Assembly (NCBI GenBank): GCA_902470925.1
Contig: CABRIF010000006.1
Coordinates: 1 to 43,706, forward strand
Length of the DNA stretch: 43,706 bases
Origin: an uncultured Collinsella sp.
GTDB taxonomy: Bacteria > Actinomycetota > Coriobacteriia > Coriobacteriales > Coriobacteriaceae
Reading direction: 5' to 3'
The position numbers were made by a program, and so were the translations under genes. Below the pieces are notes generated by a model. The model made no database searches. It was given only the letters and a program-made list of their open reading frames with translations, and was not told the DNA's origin. How positions within the stretch are numbered: position 1 is the first letter of the stretch; every line of letters starts with the position of its first letter. This document shows positions 7,331-15,331 of this stretch, in pieces.

Positions 7331-9283
7331 CTACCGCACCGTCTGCGTGAACTCCGCTAAAAACTCGTCGAACGTGTCGGTCTGGATAAGGCGCGCGGTT
7401 GTGTCCACCGATGAGAATAGCTCGATGATCAAGTCGAGCGCGTCGCGGAAGTACTCCATCTCGTCCTCGGCGATACCGATGAGCAGCACGAACTGTACGC
7501 GCTGCCGTCCCCATAGGACGGCAGTGTCGTTGTGGAGCACGGAGATGAACGAGCGCGTGGCGTAGCCCTTGATGGAATGCGGAATGGCCAGGCAGTCGGT
7601 GAACGCCGTAGATGACACGCGTTCGCGTGTGTGGACGTCCTCCACGAACGCCTCGTCGGCGAATCCTTGCTCGATGCAGAGACCTCCCAGGTAGTCGATG
7701 TATGCATCGGCTCCCTCACCCAGATAGACGTTGCGGGCGAACAATTCGGGCCGCATGACGCGGCACAGGAACTCGCGGGCGTGGCGCATGCGCTTGGCCT
7801 CGAGGACTTCTCCAAGGCGATTGCGGATCTTGCGCAGGTTCTGCTTGGTGAGGATGGGCCCGATGAGGATCTTGACGGCATCGAGGACGGGGACGTCGAT
7901 CGTGGTGATGACCACGTCGCATTCGGGGTGGCTGCCCAGGTAGGCATCGCAGCTCACGACGCCTATGATCGACAGCTCATCCTCAAGCGCACGGGCGAGG
8001 TCGTCCACGAGCCGCCGGGCGAAGTCGTGGTATTCCTCGACGATGATCACGCCCGTTGCTACCGTGTCGGGTGCGGCCGCACGCTCGAAGTACGCCCCGA
8101 TGTGGAAGGCGATGAAGGCGATCTCGTTTTCGCCAAGCTCGATGTCCATCTCGCCGGCGAACCGATGCGCAATATAGACGGCCATGTCGTACACGGGTGC
8201 ATATTCCTGCTTGATCTGTGCGGCGAGCGGGTTGGGGTAGCTCACGCGATAGCGAGCGCGCTGATGGGCGTTGTGCATATGGAGGACGAACTGCAGGCGC
8301 ATCGCCTCATCGAAGTCGGCGGGCAGGTTATAGCGCAGGCTCGTCTCATCCAAGATGTTGAGGACCGTATCGATGAAGTGCTTGTCGACGATGTTCCCGA
8401 GCTGTTCGAAATCGAGCTCGCGGTAGGCGCAGCGTTCCACCGACAGGGCGATGAGCAGCACGATCTGCTGAAAATCTGCCGGAGGCAGGGAGCAGCCGAA
8501 GGTTTGCTCGAAGTAGCGCGCAACCTCGTTTGCGCATCGCATGATCTGCGTGCGCTGGTCGAGTCCCTCGAGAAGGGTCGCGGTGTCGCCATGGCCCTCG
8601 TGCTCCTCGAGGCTGTTGTCCGACTGGATGCGCACGATGATGACGAGAATATGGGTGAGCAGGTTGTTGAGGGCGTAGTCGTTGATGAGCAGCTCCGAGC
8701 GCTGGCAGATCTCGACCAGGCTGCTCAAGATGCCTGCGATGTCGAAGGTGGGGAAGAGCTCCTCAAGCCGCTTGCTCGAGGTGAAGTACCCGTAGGTCCC
8801 ATGGGTTGCCAGATGTCCGAGCAGTCGACGCTTGTCCTGCTCAGAGCCATCGAGATGGGTGCTGAAATCGTGTGTGCGGACGGTGAGGCCGAACTGTCCA
8901 GCTAGGGCGCGTACGGCGGGCAAGACGTTGCTCGCCAGCGTGCTCTCGCTTACGAACAGCTCGTCCGCCAGGTCAAAGAGCGAGACGGGCCCGCGCGCGT
9001 TGACGAGGCGCGCAATCACGTAGTTGCGACGTGCATCGGCGCTTGTGGGGGTGTTGGCAACCGTGGGGGCAGCTGCCGCAGCCGTTGTGCGCCGTGTCAT
9101 GCGGTAGCCGTTTTTGGACGACTCAATTGCGGCACCACCGCGTGCGAGCTCGGTGATGTAGGAGCGAACGGTGCGTTCGCTGGCGCCGATGATCTTGGCG
9201 AGGACCGGTGCCGACATCCAGGCATCGGCGGATTCGAGGATGCGTGCAAGGCGGTTCATGCGGTCTGTCTTGGCTGATCCCAC
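7331..9283 (-). CDS. PRD-domain transcriptional regulator with C-terminal PTS EIIA domain (LicR/MtlR type)
   Basis: A 650-residue PTS-controlled regulator. In order: a helix-turn-helix at residues about 9-63 (SERTVRSYITELA), a second HTH-like domain about 85-150, PRD1 (NNLLTHILVIIVRI), PRD2 (LQFVLHMHNAHQRARY and IAFIAFHIGAYFERA), an EIIB-like domain and a mannitol/fructose-type EIIA with IPHS (His569). The second PRD1 histidine region reads QIVLLIALS without His, and the EIIB-like domain lacks a Cys at its start (VIIVEEYHDFA). The GTG start at 9283 is chosen because AGGAGG lies four bases upstream; an ATG at 9259 has no site. Divergent from PTS locus 1, which it probably activates in response to PTS phosphorylation. 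Confidence 0.88.
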   Translation of the reverse strand: MGSAKTDRMNRLARILESADAWMSAPVLAKIIGASERTVRSYITELARGGAAIESSKNGYRMTRRTTAAAAAPTVANTPTSADARRNYVIARLVNARGPVSLFDLADELFVSESTLASNVLPAVRALAGQFGLTVRTHDFSTHLDGSEQDKRRLLGHLATHGTYGYFTSSKRLEELFPTFDIAGILSSLVEICQRSELLINDYALNNLLTHILVIIVRIQSDNSLEEHEGHGDTATLLEGLDQRTQIMRCANEVARYFEQTFGCSLPPADFQQIVLLIALSVERCAYRELDFEQLGNIVDKHFIDTVLNILDETSLRYNLPADFDEAMRLQFVLHMHNAHQRARYRVSYPNPLAAQIKQEYAPVYDMAVYIAHRFAGEMDIELGENEIAFIAFHIGAYFERAAAPDTVATGVIIVEEYHDFARRLVDDLARALEDELSIIGVVSCDAYLGSHPECDVVITTIDVPVLDAVKILIGPILTKQNLRKIRNRLGEVLEAKRMRHAREFLCRVMRPELFARNVYLGEGADAYIDYLGGLCIEQGFADEAFVEDVHTRERVSSTAFTDCLAIPHSIKGYATRSFISVLHNDTAVLWGRQRVQFVLLIGIAEDEMEYFRDALDLIIELFSSVDTTARLIQTDTFDEFLAEFTQTVR

Positions 9284-9523
9284 GGTTCCTCCTGTCTGCA
9301 ATAACGGTGTGCTGACGTGTCCTGTCCCTGGATGGTGGCTCCGCGCGTGCGCCGCGCGTGCGCTGCGTTCGAGAACGCCTGCATCGTGCGGAAGCGCGGT
9401 GCAGGTGCGCCGGGTGCGCGGTTGACGGATGCTCCGCGGCGGACGCGTTTGCGCGCTGTTGCGGCGCAAGCCGTGTCCACGCGGCTTCATAGTATCCCAT
9501 CTACTCGATGCGCTCCGCCGTGC

Positions 9524-9547
9524 GTTTTGCCGCGTGCCCGGCAAAAC
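9524..9547. promoter_or_regulatory. Perfect palindrome O1, likely operator of PTS locus 1
   Basis: GTTTTGCCG-CGTGCC-CGGCAAAAC is a 9-bp perfect inverted repeat with a 6-base spacer. A second copy with the same TTGCCG-N6-CGGCAA core lies 28 bp downstream, centre to centre. It sits about 155 bases before the EIIB start. Binding by the adjacent PRD regulator is inferred. Confidence 0.6.
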
Positions 9548-9553
9548 GGCGCT

Positions 9554-9573
9554 CTTGCCGGGTACGCGGCAAG
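9554..9573. promoter_or_regulatory. Perfect palindrome O2, likely operator of PTS locus 1
   Basis: CTTGCCG-GGTACG-CGGCAAG is a 7-bp perfect inverted repeat with a 6-base spacer and the same core as O1. Neither has a T run after it, so a terminator is less likely than a protein-binding site. A lone half-site CGGCAAG follows at 9587-9593. Confidence 0.6.
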
Positions 9574-9701
9574 GGGCGTGCCCTTCCGGCAAGGCGGCAG
9601 AAAGTGTGGTGGAGCGCGCCGGAGCCCGTGCGTATGGTTAAGCCATCGAGTACAAGGTCCGGCGCGCTGTGGGCGCCCGGCAAGAGGGAAAGGTGAGTGC
9701 G

Positions 9702-10049
9702 ATGGGCGAGAACGGAGCTGTCCGCATTCTGCTGGCCTGCGGCATAGGGGCGTCAACGGGCTTCATGGCGGCAAATATGCGCAAGTATGCCAAGGCGGAG
9801 GGCCTGGATGTGAGTGTCAACGCGGTCAGCAAATCCGAGGTCATGGATTACGCCGACAAGATTGATGTGCTTCTGCTCGGTCCGCATTTTGCCTCCGAAG
9901 TTCCTTCGATGGCCGAAAAGCTGGCGCCGCATGGAGTGAAGGTCATGGCAATCGACGCGGATAACTATGCCGCCCTTGATGGCGAAGCGATTCTGGAGGA
10001 CGCGCTCGACCTCTACGAGGGTATCGAGTACGAGGATGAGGAGGAGTAG
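9702..10049 (+). CDS. PTS system EIIB, lactose/cellobiose family
   Basis: A 115-residue EIIB that passes phosphate from EIIA to the sugar during transport. The P-loop ILLACGIGAST places the phosphorylated cysteine at residue 13. The core ends by about residue 100, and a short acidic tail (EYEDEEE) is extra. It opens the PTS operon EIIB-EIIC-EIIA-GH1-HPr; the ribosome site of EIIC lies within its final codons. The ATG at 9702 is chosen for AGGGAAAGG upstream. Cellobiose or another beta-glucoside is the inferred substrate, because a GH1 gene follows. Confidence 0.9.
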   Translation: MGENGAVRILLACGIGASTGFMAANMRKYAKAEGLDVSVNAVSKSEVMDYADKIDVLLLGPHFASEVPSMAEKLAPHGVKVMAIDADNYAALDGEAILEDALDLYEGIEYEDEEE

Positions 10050-10054
10050 ACGCC

Positions 10055-11647
10055 ATGCAAAAGCTCATGCAGGCGATACAGGCTTGGATTGAGGCGCATA
10101 TCGTTCCCGTGATGAACAAGCTCACGGCGACGTACTGGTTCGGCGTCATCTCCGACGCCGTGCTCTACATCGTGCCCTTTTCAATGGTTTCCGCCATTCC
10201 CAGCTTGTGGAATATCGTTCGTCGGTTCGTCACGTTCCTGCCCGACCTCACGCCGCTCACGACCTATTCATTCGGCTTGGTGGGCATGTTCATGGCGTTC
10301 ATCATCCCCTATAACGTGGCGGTGAAGGAGGAGCGCAAAGACCGTGCCATGATCGCGGGCTTTACGGGAATCGGCACCTACATGCTGTGCATGAACCCTG
10401 CGGTCACCGAGGCCGGCTACGTGTTCAATATCAACAAGTTCGGCGCGGGCGGCATGTTCACCGCCATGGTCGTGGGCTTCGTGGTTGGCTTGATCTACAA
10501 GCGCATGGCTCGCATGAGCTTCTTTTCCGAGGACAGCCTCATACCCGACTTCGTAAAGAACTGGTTCGACAACATCATTGCGGTCATCTTGAGTCTGCTG
10601 GTCGGTTGGTTGTTCACCTTCGTGGCACAGGTTGACGTGTTTGAGGCCGTGGGCATTATCATGTCGCCGGTTACGGGGTTTGCCCAGACGCTTCCGGGTA
10701 CCATCGCGATTCCGCTCATCATGGACACCTTCTACTTCTTCGGCATCTCGGGCTGGGTGTTCTCGCCGGTGCAGCAGTCGATTCAGAAGGCGGCGCTTGC
10801 CGAGAATATCGCCGCCGCAGCGGCGGGCGCTACGGCGACCAACATCAATGCGTATGGCATCACGCGCTACATCATGATCGGTGGCGAGGGCGCGACGCTT
10901 CCTTTGGCGTTCTACATGCTGTTCGCCAAATCGAAGAAGAACCGCACGCTCGGGCGCGCCACAATCATCCCGTCTCTCTTCAACATCAATGAGCCTTTGG
11001 TATTCTCCACGATCGTGGGCAACCCGTTCCTGTTCATTCCGATGGTGCTCCAGGCCATTATCCTGCCCACCAACGCGTGGTTGTGGATGAATTTCGACTG
11101 GGCAAGCGTTCATACCGCGAATTTCGATATGAACTTCCTGCCTAATGCCGTCTCCGCTTTCTTCATGTCCAACGGAGATATTCGCAACGTGGCGCTGGTC
11201 TGCGTGAACCTGCTGCTTGCGGCCCTAATTTGGTATCCCTTCTTCAAGGCGGCCGACAACTGGCAGTACAAGCAGGAGCAGGAGCAGGCTCAGAAGAAAG
11301 GGAAGCGTCGCCGTCGCCGTGGAGCGAAGGCCGGTGTGACGGCATCCGCTGCCGTTGCCGCTGGCGCTCACGAGGGCGAGGCTAATCCGAGCCAAGAGGG
11401 CCTTGGCACCTTGAGTTCTAACAGCCATGTCCCTCCGGCCCCCGACGATTCGGTTCCTGCAGGGGAGGCGAACGTTTCTGCCGCTGCCGCGCCCCATCAT
11501 GATGGTGCGGAGGCCCAGGTGGGTGCAACGAGCGTCTCTGCCGGGCAAGTCGATGCGCCGACCGGATGTGACGGAGCGTCGGCCGAGGGAATCGACGCTC
11601 CAGCCGGAGATGCCGGCGAACAAACCTTGTCATCATCCACTCAGTAA
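10055..11647 (+). CDS. PTS system EIIC, lactose/cellobiose family, with long disordered tail
   Basis: A 530-residue membrane permease subunit. The hydrophobic core (residues about 20-405) has the features of the cellobiose EIIC family, including GGEGATLPLAFYML and the substrate-site signature FNINEPLVF. From about residue 407 the protein departs from the family: a strongly basic patch (KKGKRRRRRGAKAG) is followed by roughly 105 residues rich in Ala, Gly, Ser, Pro and Asp. The tail is soluble and should face the cytoplasm. GAGGAGGAG ends six to eight bases before the start. A normal member is about 420-450 residues, as the second EIIC in this window is. Confidence 0.92.
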   Translation: MQKLMQAIQAWIEAHIVPVMNKLTATYWFGVISDAVLYIVPFSMVSAIPSLWNIVRRFVTFLPDLTPLTTYSFGLVGMFMAFIIPYNVAVKEERKDRAMIAGFTGIGTYMLCMNPAVTEAGYVFNINKFGAGGMFTAMVVGFVVGLIYKRMARMSFFSEDSLIPDFVKNWFDNIIAVILSLLVGWLFTFVAQVDVFEAVGIIMSPVTGFAQTLPGTIAIPLIMDTFYFFGISGWVFSPVQQSIQKAALAENIAAAAAGATATNINAYGITRYIMIGGEGATLPLAFYMLFAKSKKNRTLGRATIIPSLFNINEPLVFSTIVGNPFLFIPMVLQAIILPTNAWLWMNFDWASVHTANFDMNFLPNAVSAFFMSNGDIRNVALVCVNLLLAALIWYPFFKAADNWQYKQEQEQAQKKGKRRRRRGAKAGVTASAAVAAGAHEGEANPSQEGLGTLSSNSHVPPAPDDSVPAGEANVSAAAAPHHDGAEAQVGATSVSAGQVDAPTGCDGASAEGIDAPAGDAGEQTLSSSTQ

Positions 11648-11658
11648 AGGAGTCCAAT

Positions 11659-11982
11659 ATGTCTGAAATCCCGGATATCAACGCCGTCGCCATGGAGGTC
11701 ATCTTGAATGCGGGCGATGGAAAGATGTGCATCGAGCATGCATTTGACAGCATGGCGGAGTTTGACTTCGATGCGGTTGAGCAGCATCTGAAGGAGGCGG
11801 AGGAGAAGGTCCTCAAAGCCCATATCGCCCAGACCGAGACGATCCAGCGCCAGGCTGCCGGCGAGGATGTGGAGTATTCCTTGCTATTCACGCACGCTCA
11901 GGACACCTTGATGACCGTCAGCGCCGAGCTTCATGCCGTGCAGCGTATGGTGCCGGTAGTCCGTGCGCTCGCCAGCCGGTAA
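11659..11982 (+). CDS. PTS system EIIA, lactose/cellobiose family
   Basis: A 107-residue helical EIIA that takes phosphate from HPr and hands it to EIIB. The active-site histidine is His79 in LLFTHAQDTLMT. N-terminal NAVAMEVILNAGDGKM corresponds to the family's first helix and its conserved Asn/Gly turn. AAAGGAG lies six bases before the start, and the gene starts 11 bases after EIIC, so the operon is tight. All three components of one transporter are separate proteins here. Confidence 0.93.
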   Translation: MSEIPDINAVAMEVILNAGDGKMCIEHAFDSMAEFDFDAVEQHLKEAEEKVLKAHIAQTETIQRQAAGEDVEYSLLFTHAQDTLMTVSAELHAVQRMVPVVRALASR

Positions 11983-12109
11983 GGAGCCTTTTGGGATTCC
12001 CTCCGCTGTGATGTGCCAACGTCGTGAAGTACATGAAAGCACTGCGACGCGGCATGTGCGGCAACGCATCAACACCCATGTATCAGCCTTTGAAGAAAGG
12101 ATTGCAACT

Positions 12110-13648
12110 ATGATCGACTTGAGCACGTATGAGTTCAACGAGGCGTTCCCCAAGGGGTTCCTTTGGGGCGGTGCTACCGCTGCCAACCAGATTGAGGGGG
12201 CGTGGGACGAGGGCGGACGCGGCCCTGCTGTTTCGGATTATACGATTCTGCTCGATCGTGAGACCTGCGCTCGGGAGGGTATCGTCGAAGGCGGACCGCT
12301 GAACTCTGTGACGCGTCAATCGCTCGCCGACCGTATGGAGCATCCTGAGAAATACGACTTCCCCAAGCGTCGCGGCATCGACTTCTACCACACCTACGAG
12401 CAGGATATCGCGCTGCTCGCCGAGATGGGATTCTCGGTGTTCCGCATGTCGATCTCCTGGAGTCGTATCTTCCCGCTCGGTGACGACGTCGTTCCCAACG
12501 AGGAGGGCCTGGCCTTCTATGATCGCGTGTTCGACTGCTGTCGCGAGCACGGTATCGAGCCCATGGTGACGCTCAACCACTTCGATATGCCGCTGCACCT
12601 GGCGCAGGAGTACAACGGCTTTGCCAGCCGCCATGTGGTCGATGCGTTCGAGCGCTATGCCGAGACGGTCTTTACGCGCTATAAGGGCAAGGTCAAGTAT
12701 TGGATGACCTTCAACGAGATCAACCATGTCTACGCCAATCCCTGCACCTGCTGCGGCGTGATTTGGGATGAGCCGGCAGATGGTGGCAATCCGTATGCCG
12801 GGCGCTGGCCCGAGAAGTTCCAGGTGGCGCACAATCAGCTTGTTGCTTCTGCCAAGGCCTGTATCAAGCTGCACGAGATCGACCCGGATGCCTATATCGG
12901 CAATATGCTGTGCCGCCTGGAGAACTACGCCGAGACCTCCAAGCCCGAGGACCAGCTGCAGGTTCTGTTCGAGGACCACTTTAACTGGTTCTTCACCGAT
13001 GTGCAGGCCAAGGGCGAGTACCCCTACTACATCAAGCGCTTCTTCCGCGACTATGGCGTCGAGCTTCAGATGGAGGAGGGCGACCTCGAGACGCTCAAGG
13101 CTGGAACGGTCGACTACATCTCCATCAGCTACTACATGACCTACATCATGCGCTACAAGGGCAAGATGAGCCCCGAGCCTTCCGGCAAGCTGCTGACCGA
13201 GATCAAGAATCAGTATCTCGAGCAAACGGAGTGGGGCTGGCCGATTGACCCCGTTGGGTTCCGCATCACGCTGAACCATATCTACGACCGCTATGGGCTG
13301 CCGATCTTCATTTCCGAGAATGGCAACGGTATGACCGAGGAGCGCGATGAGGCGGGCTACTGTGCCGACGATGCGCATATCGCGTACATGAAGGAGCATG
13401 TCGAGCAGATGCACCAGGCGATTCTCGACGGTGTTGATGTATTCGGGTACGCCTGGTGGGGGCCGATTGACCTGGTGAGCTCCGGTACGTCGGAGATGAC
13501 GAAGCGCTACGGGCAGATCTCGGTCGATCAGGACGACCACGGCAAGGGCTCCGGCCGTCGCGGCAAGAAGAAGAGCTTCTACTATTACAAGAAGCTCATC
13601 GCCAGCAACGGTGCGGATACCGCGACCGATAACATCGTGGTGGAGTAA
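12110..13648 (+). CDS. GH1 6-phospho-beta-glucosidase (locus 1)
   Basis: A 512-residue glycoside hydrolase family 1 enzyme, expected to split 6-phospho-beta-glucosides delivered by the adjoining PTS. The N-terminal signature FLWGGATAANQIEGAW, the acid/base in WMTFNEINH (Glu203) and the nucleophile in PIFISENGNG (Glu403) are all intact. Its length is slightly above the usual 470-480, partly from an insert after the N-terminal motif (YTILLDRETCAREG). AAAGGA lies eight bases before the start at 12110. A strong hairpin follows at 13660. Whether the substrate is phospho-cellobiose or an aryl glucoside cannot be decided. Confidence 0.93.
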   Translation: MIDLSTYEFNEAFPKGFLWGGATAANQIEGAWDEGGRGPAVSDYTILLDRETCAREGIVEGGPLNSVTRQSLADRMEHPEKYDFPKRRGIDFYHTYEQDIALLAEMGFSVFRMSISWSRIFPLGDDVVPNEEGLAFYDRVFDCCREHGIEPMVTLNHFDMPLHLAQEYNGFASRHVVDAFERYAETVFTRYKGKVKYWMTFNEINHVYANPCTCCGVIWDEPADGGNPYAGRWPEKFQVAHNQLVASAKACIKLHEIDPDAYIGNMLCRLENYAETSKPEDQLQVLFEDHFNWFFTDVQAKGEYPYYIKRFFRDYGVELQMEEGDLETLKAGTVDYISISYYMTYIMRYKGKMSPEPSGKLLTEIKNQYLEQTEWGWPIDPVGFRITLNHIYDRYGLPIFISENGNGMTEERDEAGYCADDAHIAYMKEHVEQMHQAILDGVDVFGYAWWGPIDLVSSGTSEMTKRYGQISVDQDDHGKGSGRRGKKKSFYYYKKLIASNGADTATDNIVVE

Positions 13649-13659
13649 ACAGGAGATAC

Positions 13660-13690
13660 GACGCCGGCCGCGCTTGGTTCGGCCGGCGTC
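13660..13690 (+). terminator. Strong hairpin after the locus 1 GH1 gene
   Basis: GACGCCGGCCG and CGGCCGGCGTC form a perfect 11-bp stem around CGCTTGGTT. The bases after it (GCATTGTTGG) have only a weak T content. It lies between GH1 and HPr, so it could partly terminate transcription and set the ratio of the two. Confidence 0.6.
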
Positions 13691-13762
13691 GCATTGTTGG
13701 CGGCCGGTGCAACGGACGGCCCGGGCGTTTTGTTGCGCGCGGCCGCGGTCAAGGAGGCAACG

Positions 13763-14035
13763 ATGGTGAGCAAGCAAGCAACGGTGCGCAATCCGAGCGG
13801 TATCCACGCCCGCCCCGCATCGCTGTTCGTGAAGAAGGCGAGCGACTTTGAGAGCGCGGTGACGATTCGCAACGTGTCGAAGGGTGGCGAGCCTCGGGAT
13901 GCGAAGTCGATTCTGTCGGTCATGAGTATCGGTGCGGCATGCGGCTGTGAAATCGAGATCACGGCGGACGGCCCCGACGCGCCCGCGGCGGTGGATGCAC
14001 TTATCGAGTTCATTGAAAGCGGCTGCGGGGAGTAG
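13763..14035 (+). CDS. HPr-family phosphocarrier protein
   Basis: A 90-residue HPr that carries phosphate from Enzyme I to EIIA proteins. The active histidine is His15 in NPSGIHARPAS. The regulatory serine region KSILSVMSIGA is present (Ser49, shifted by a small insertion), so HPr-kinase control is possible. AAGGAGG lies five bases before the start at 13763. Enzyme I is not in the window. Placement at the end of a sugar-specific PTS operon suggests either a dedicated HPr or the only HPr of the genome relocated here; this cannot be told from the window. Confidence 0.92.
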   Translation: MVSKQATVRNPSGIHARPASLFVKKASDFESAVTIRNVSKGGEPRDAKSILSVMSIGAACGCEIEITADGPDAPAAVDALIEFIESGCGE

Positions 14036-14112
14036 ACCGGCAACGAGGGGCGCGATGCTGCGTGCGGCCAAGAACTTGGATGCCATACATGGTGGCCGCT
14101 CGGTGATAATTC

Positions 14113-14153
14113 GAAGGGCCCGATTCCGGAACTCCTCCGGGGTCGGGCCCTTC
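14113..14153 (+). terminator. Strong hairpin after HPr, end of PTS operon 1
   Basis: GAAGGGCCCGA (14113-14123) pairs perfectly with TCGGGCCCTTC (14143-14153); the inner bases add a further CCGGA/TCCGG stem. No T run follows. It begins 77 bases after the HPr stop. Confidence 0.65.
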
Positions 14154-14167
14154 CGCCTCGCCTGGCG

Positions 14168-14712
14168 CCTGTTCGTGGTTTGGCTGTTGGTGCGTTTCGA
14201 GGTTCGGCTTTTGGCCGTTGGTGCATTTTGGGGCTCGGCCTTGGCCGTTGGTGCATTCCAGAGCTCAGCTTTTGGCCGTTGGCGTGTCGTTGATTCGGGT
14301 TTTGCTGGTCTATCCGGGGTTTTGACCTCGGCTTTCTGTTGTCGGCGCGTTTTGGCTGTACGCTGCATTTCGGATTCGGGTTTCGGCTGCCAGCGCATTT
14401 GGGGTTCGCGTTCCGGCTGCGCGCTACAGTCCGGGTCCGGCTTTCGGCTGTCGAGGAGATCCCGGGTTCGTGTTTCGGCCATCGAGGAATCCAGGGTTCG
14501 CCATCTGGCCATCCAGGGGCGAAAAACGGCCCCAGATGGCTCAAGCGCGAACCCTGGATTCGCGGATGGATGGAATCCGAACCCGCGTTCACCGGATGGA
14601 CGCAATTCGAACCCTGGATTCGTGAACGGCAGCAATCCGCACCCGGGATGCCTGGGGTAGACGTAGCACGAACCCGAGATTGCGCAAACGGTAGAAACCC
14701 GCGACTGAGACA
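14168..14712. repeat. Inverted 30-bp repeat array, copy 2
   Basis: Left-hand units of about 30-33 bases (GGTTCGGCTTTTGGCCGTTG and later CCCGGGTTCGTGTTTCGGCC) converge on a centre where AATCCAGGGTTCG (14488-14500) pairs perfectly with CGAACCCTGGATT (14548-14560) across 47 bases. The interior has its own stem GCCATCTGG (14500-14508) with CCAGATGGC (14532-14540) and a GGGGC-GAAAAACG-GCCCC alternative. Right-hand units are reversed (GGATGGACGCAATTCGAACC and the like). The left arm is longer and more diverged away from the centre. Confidence 0.85.
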
Positions 14713-14966
14713 CCCGGAGGGGAGCAGGACGCACTTCTGCCGTGCCGCTAAACGGATTGGGCCCATCGAGGTGCCGATAGGCGAGACCGGGAACCAGGGA
14801 GCGCAAATGCCCGGAAGGACCCCTGAGGCATTCAGTCGAATGGAGCTGAGGTGCGGAGGAATTGTGCCGGCAAGGGCCGACAGCACCGAGGGGCGCCTGT
14901 CAGCCAAAAGGAGGTTGGCGGTGGCGAGACGTTACTCGTCATTCGAAATAGTTCTAGAATATAGTG

Positions 14967-15002
14967 TTGCATATATGATACGCTACTTACTATAAAGTAT
15001 CA
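14967..15002 (+). promoter_or_regulatory. hipBA promoter with overlapping palindromic operator
   Basis: TTGCAT (14967-14972) and TATAAA (14991-14996) are 18 bases apart and suit a sigma-70 promoter. TGATAC (14976-14981) and GTATCA (14997-15002) form an inverted repeat with a 15-base spacer that covers the spacer and -10 box. A second palindrome TTCTAGAA lies at about 14952-14959. HipB-type repressors bind palindromes over their own promoter, so autoregulation is inferred. The block is much more AT-rich than its surroundings. Confidence 0.6.
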
Positions 15003-15025
15003 GAATATGAACGTTAGGAGCAATC

Positions 15026-15331
15026 TTGAAACGGTCGGTTCCGGCAAAAGTCAGGCTTGCTGCCCGCCAAATGGGTGAAAACGTCTCGTCGTGGCGCCGC
15101 ATGTTCAGCCTGACATCTGAGGAGTTGGCTGAAAAGGCGGCGGTGTCCCGCACGACCATTTCCCGCGTCGAGAACGGCGACCCATCGGTCAGTTTTGCCA
15201 CGATGCTCTCCATCTACAAGGTGCTTGGCATCCTCGACAGCGTCGTGATGGCAACGGATCCGTACGAGACGGATATTGGCAGGCTGCGCGCCGACCAGCA
15301 GCTTCCCCAACGCGTGCGGAGGCGCTCATGA
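15026..15331 (+). CDS. hipB: HipB-like antitoxin, XRE-family helix-turn-helix
   Basis: A 101-residue DNA-binding protein with a Cro/C1-type HTH at about residues 26-80: LTSEELAEKAAVSRTTISRVENGDPSVSFATMLSI spans the recognition helices. It should repress its own operon and neutralise HipA. The start is TTG at 15026, with AGGAG five bases upstream; no ATG is available in frame before the HTH. Its stop overlaps the hipA start (ATGA), implying translational coupling. The basic C-terminus (QRVRRRS) is typical of a short tail rather than the long one of E. coli HipB. Confidence 0.88.
   Translation: MKRSVPAKVRLAARQMGENVSSWRRMFSLTSEELAEKAAVSRTTISRVENGDPSVSFATMLSIYKVLGILDSVVMATDPYETDIGRLRADQQLPQRVRRRS

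Larger units (their letters stand above)
9284..9701. other. Divergent regulatory region of PTS locus 1
   Basis: This 418-base gap separates the regulator from EIIB. It holds two perfect palindromes at 9524-9547 and 9554-9573, a half-site CGGCAAG at 9587-9593, and dyads AAGCCG-N8-CGGCTT (9468-9487) and TTGCGC...GCGCAA (about 9449-9470). No strong sigma-70 promoter stands out on the plus strand, which suits an activator-dependent promoter. I see no gene here. Confidence 0.6.
14036..15025. other. Gap between HPr and hipB: terminator, repeat array and hipBA promoter
   Basis: This 990-base region holds a strong terminator (14113-14153), array copy 2 (about 14168-14712), about 220 bases with no recognisable feature, and then an AT-rich hipBA promoter (14940-15020). 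No gene is supported; open frames across the array arise from its 30-base period. Confidence 0.7.

Noticed and set aside
6869..7360. Repeat proteins encoded by the arrays (ten-residue repeats such as NPGFADGRNP on either strand)
   Set aside because: A 30-base period keeps frames open on both strands by itself; there are no ribosome sites, starts differ between copies, and frames break at different places in each copy.
9524..9573. Tandem terminators or RNA antiterminator sites before EIIB
   Set aside because: There is no T run after either stem, and the identical TTGCCG-N6-CGGCAA core and spacing fit a DNA-binding dimer better. Not fully excluded.
14548..14640. tRNA or tRNA-like elements, because GGGTTCGAATT in the arrays resembles a T-arm
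   Set aside because: No acceptor, D or anticodon arm can be found around these motifs; the likeness is limited to one short block of the unit.
12083..14806. Very long minus-strand open frames opposite GH1 and similar ones opposite the ABC permease and metG
   Set aside because: They mirror strong plus-strand genes with clear family motifs; long antisense frames are expected at this GC content and show no recognisable domains.
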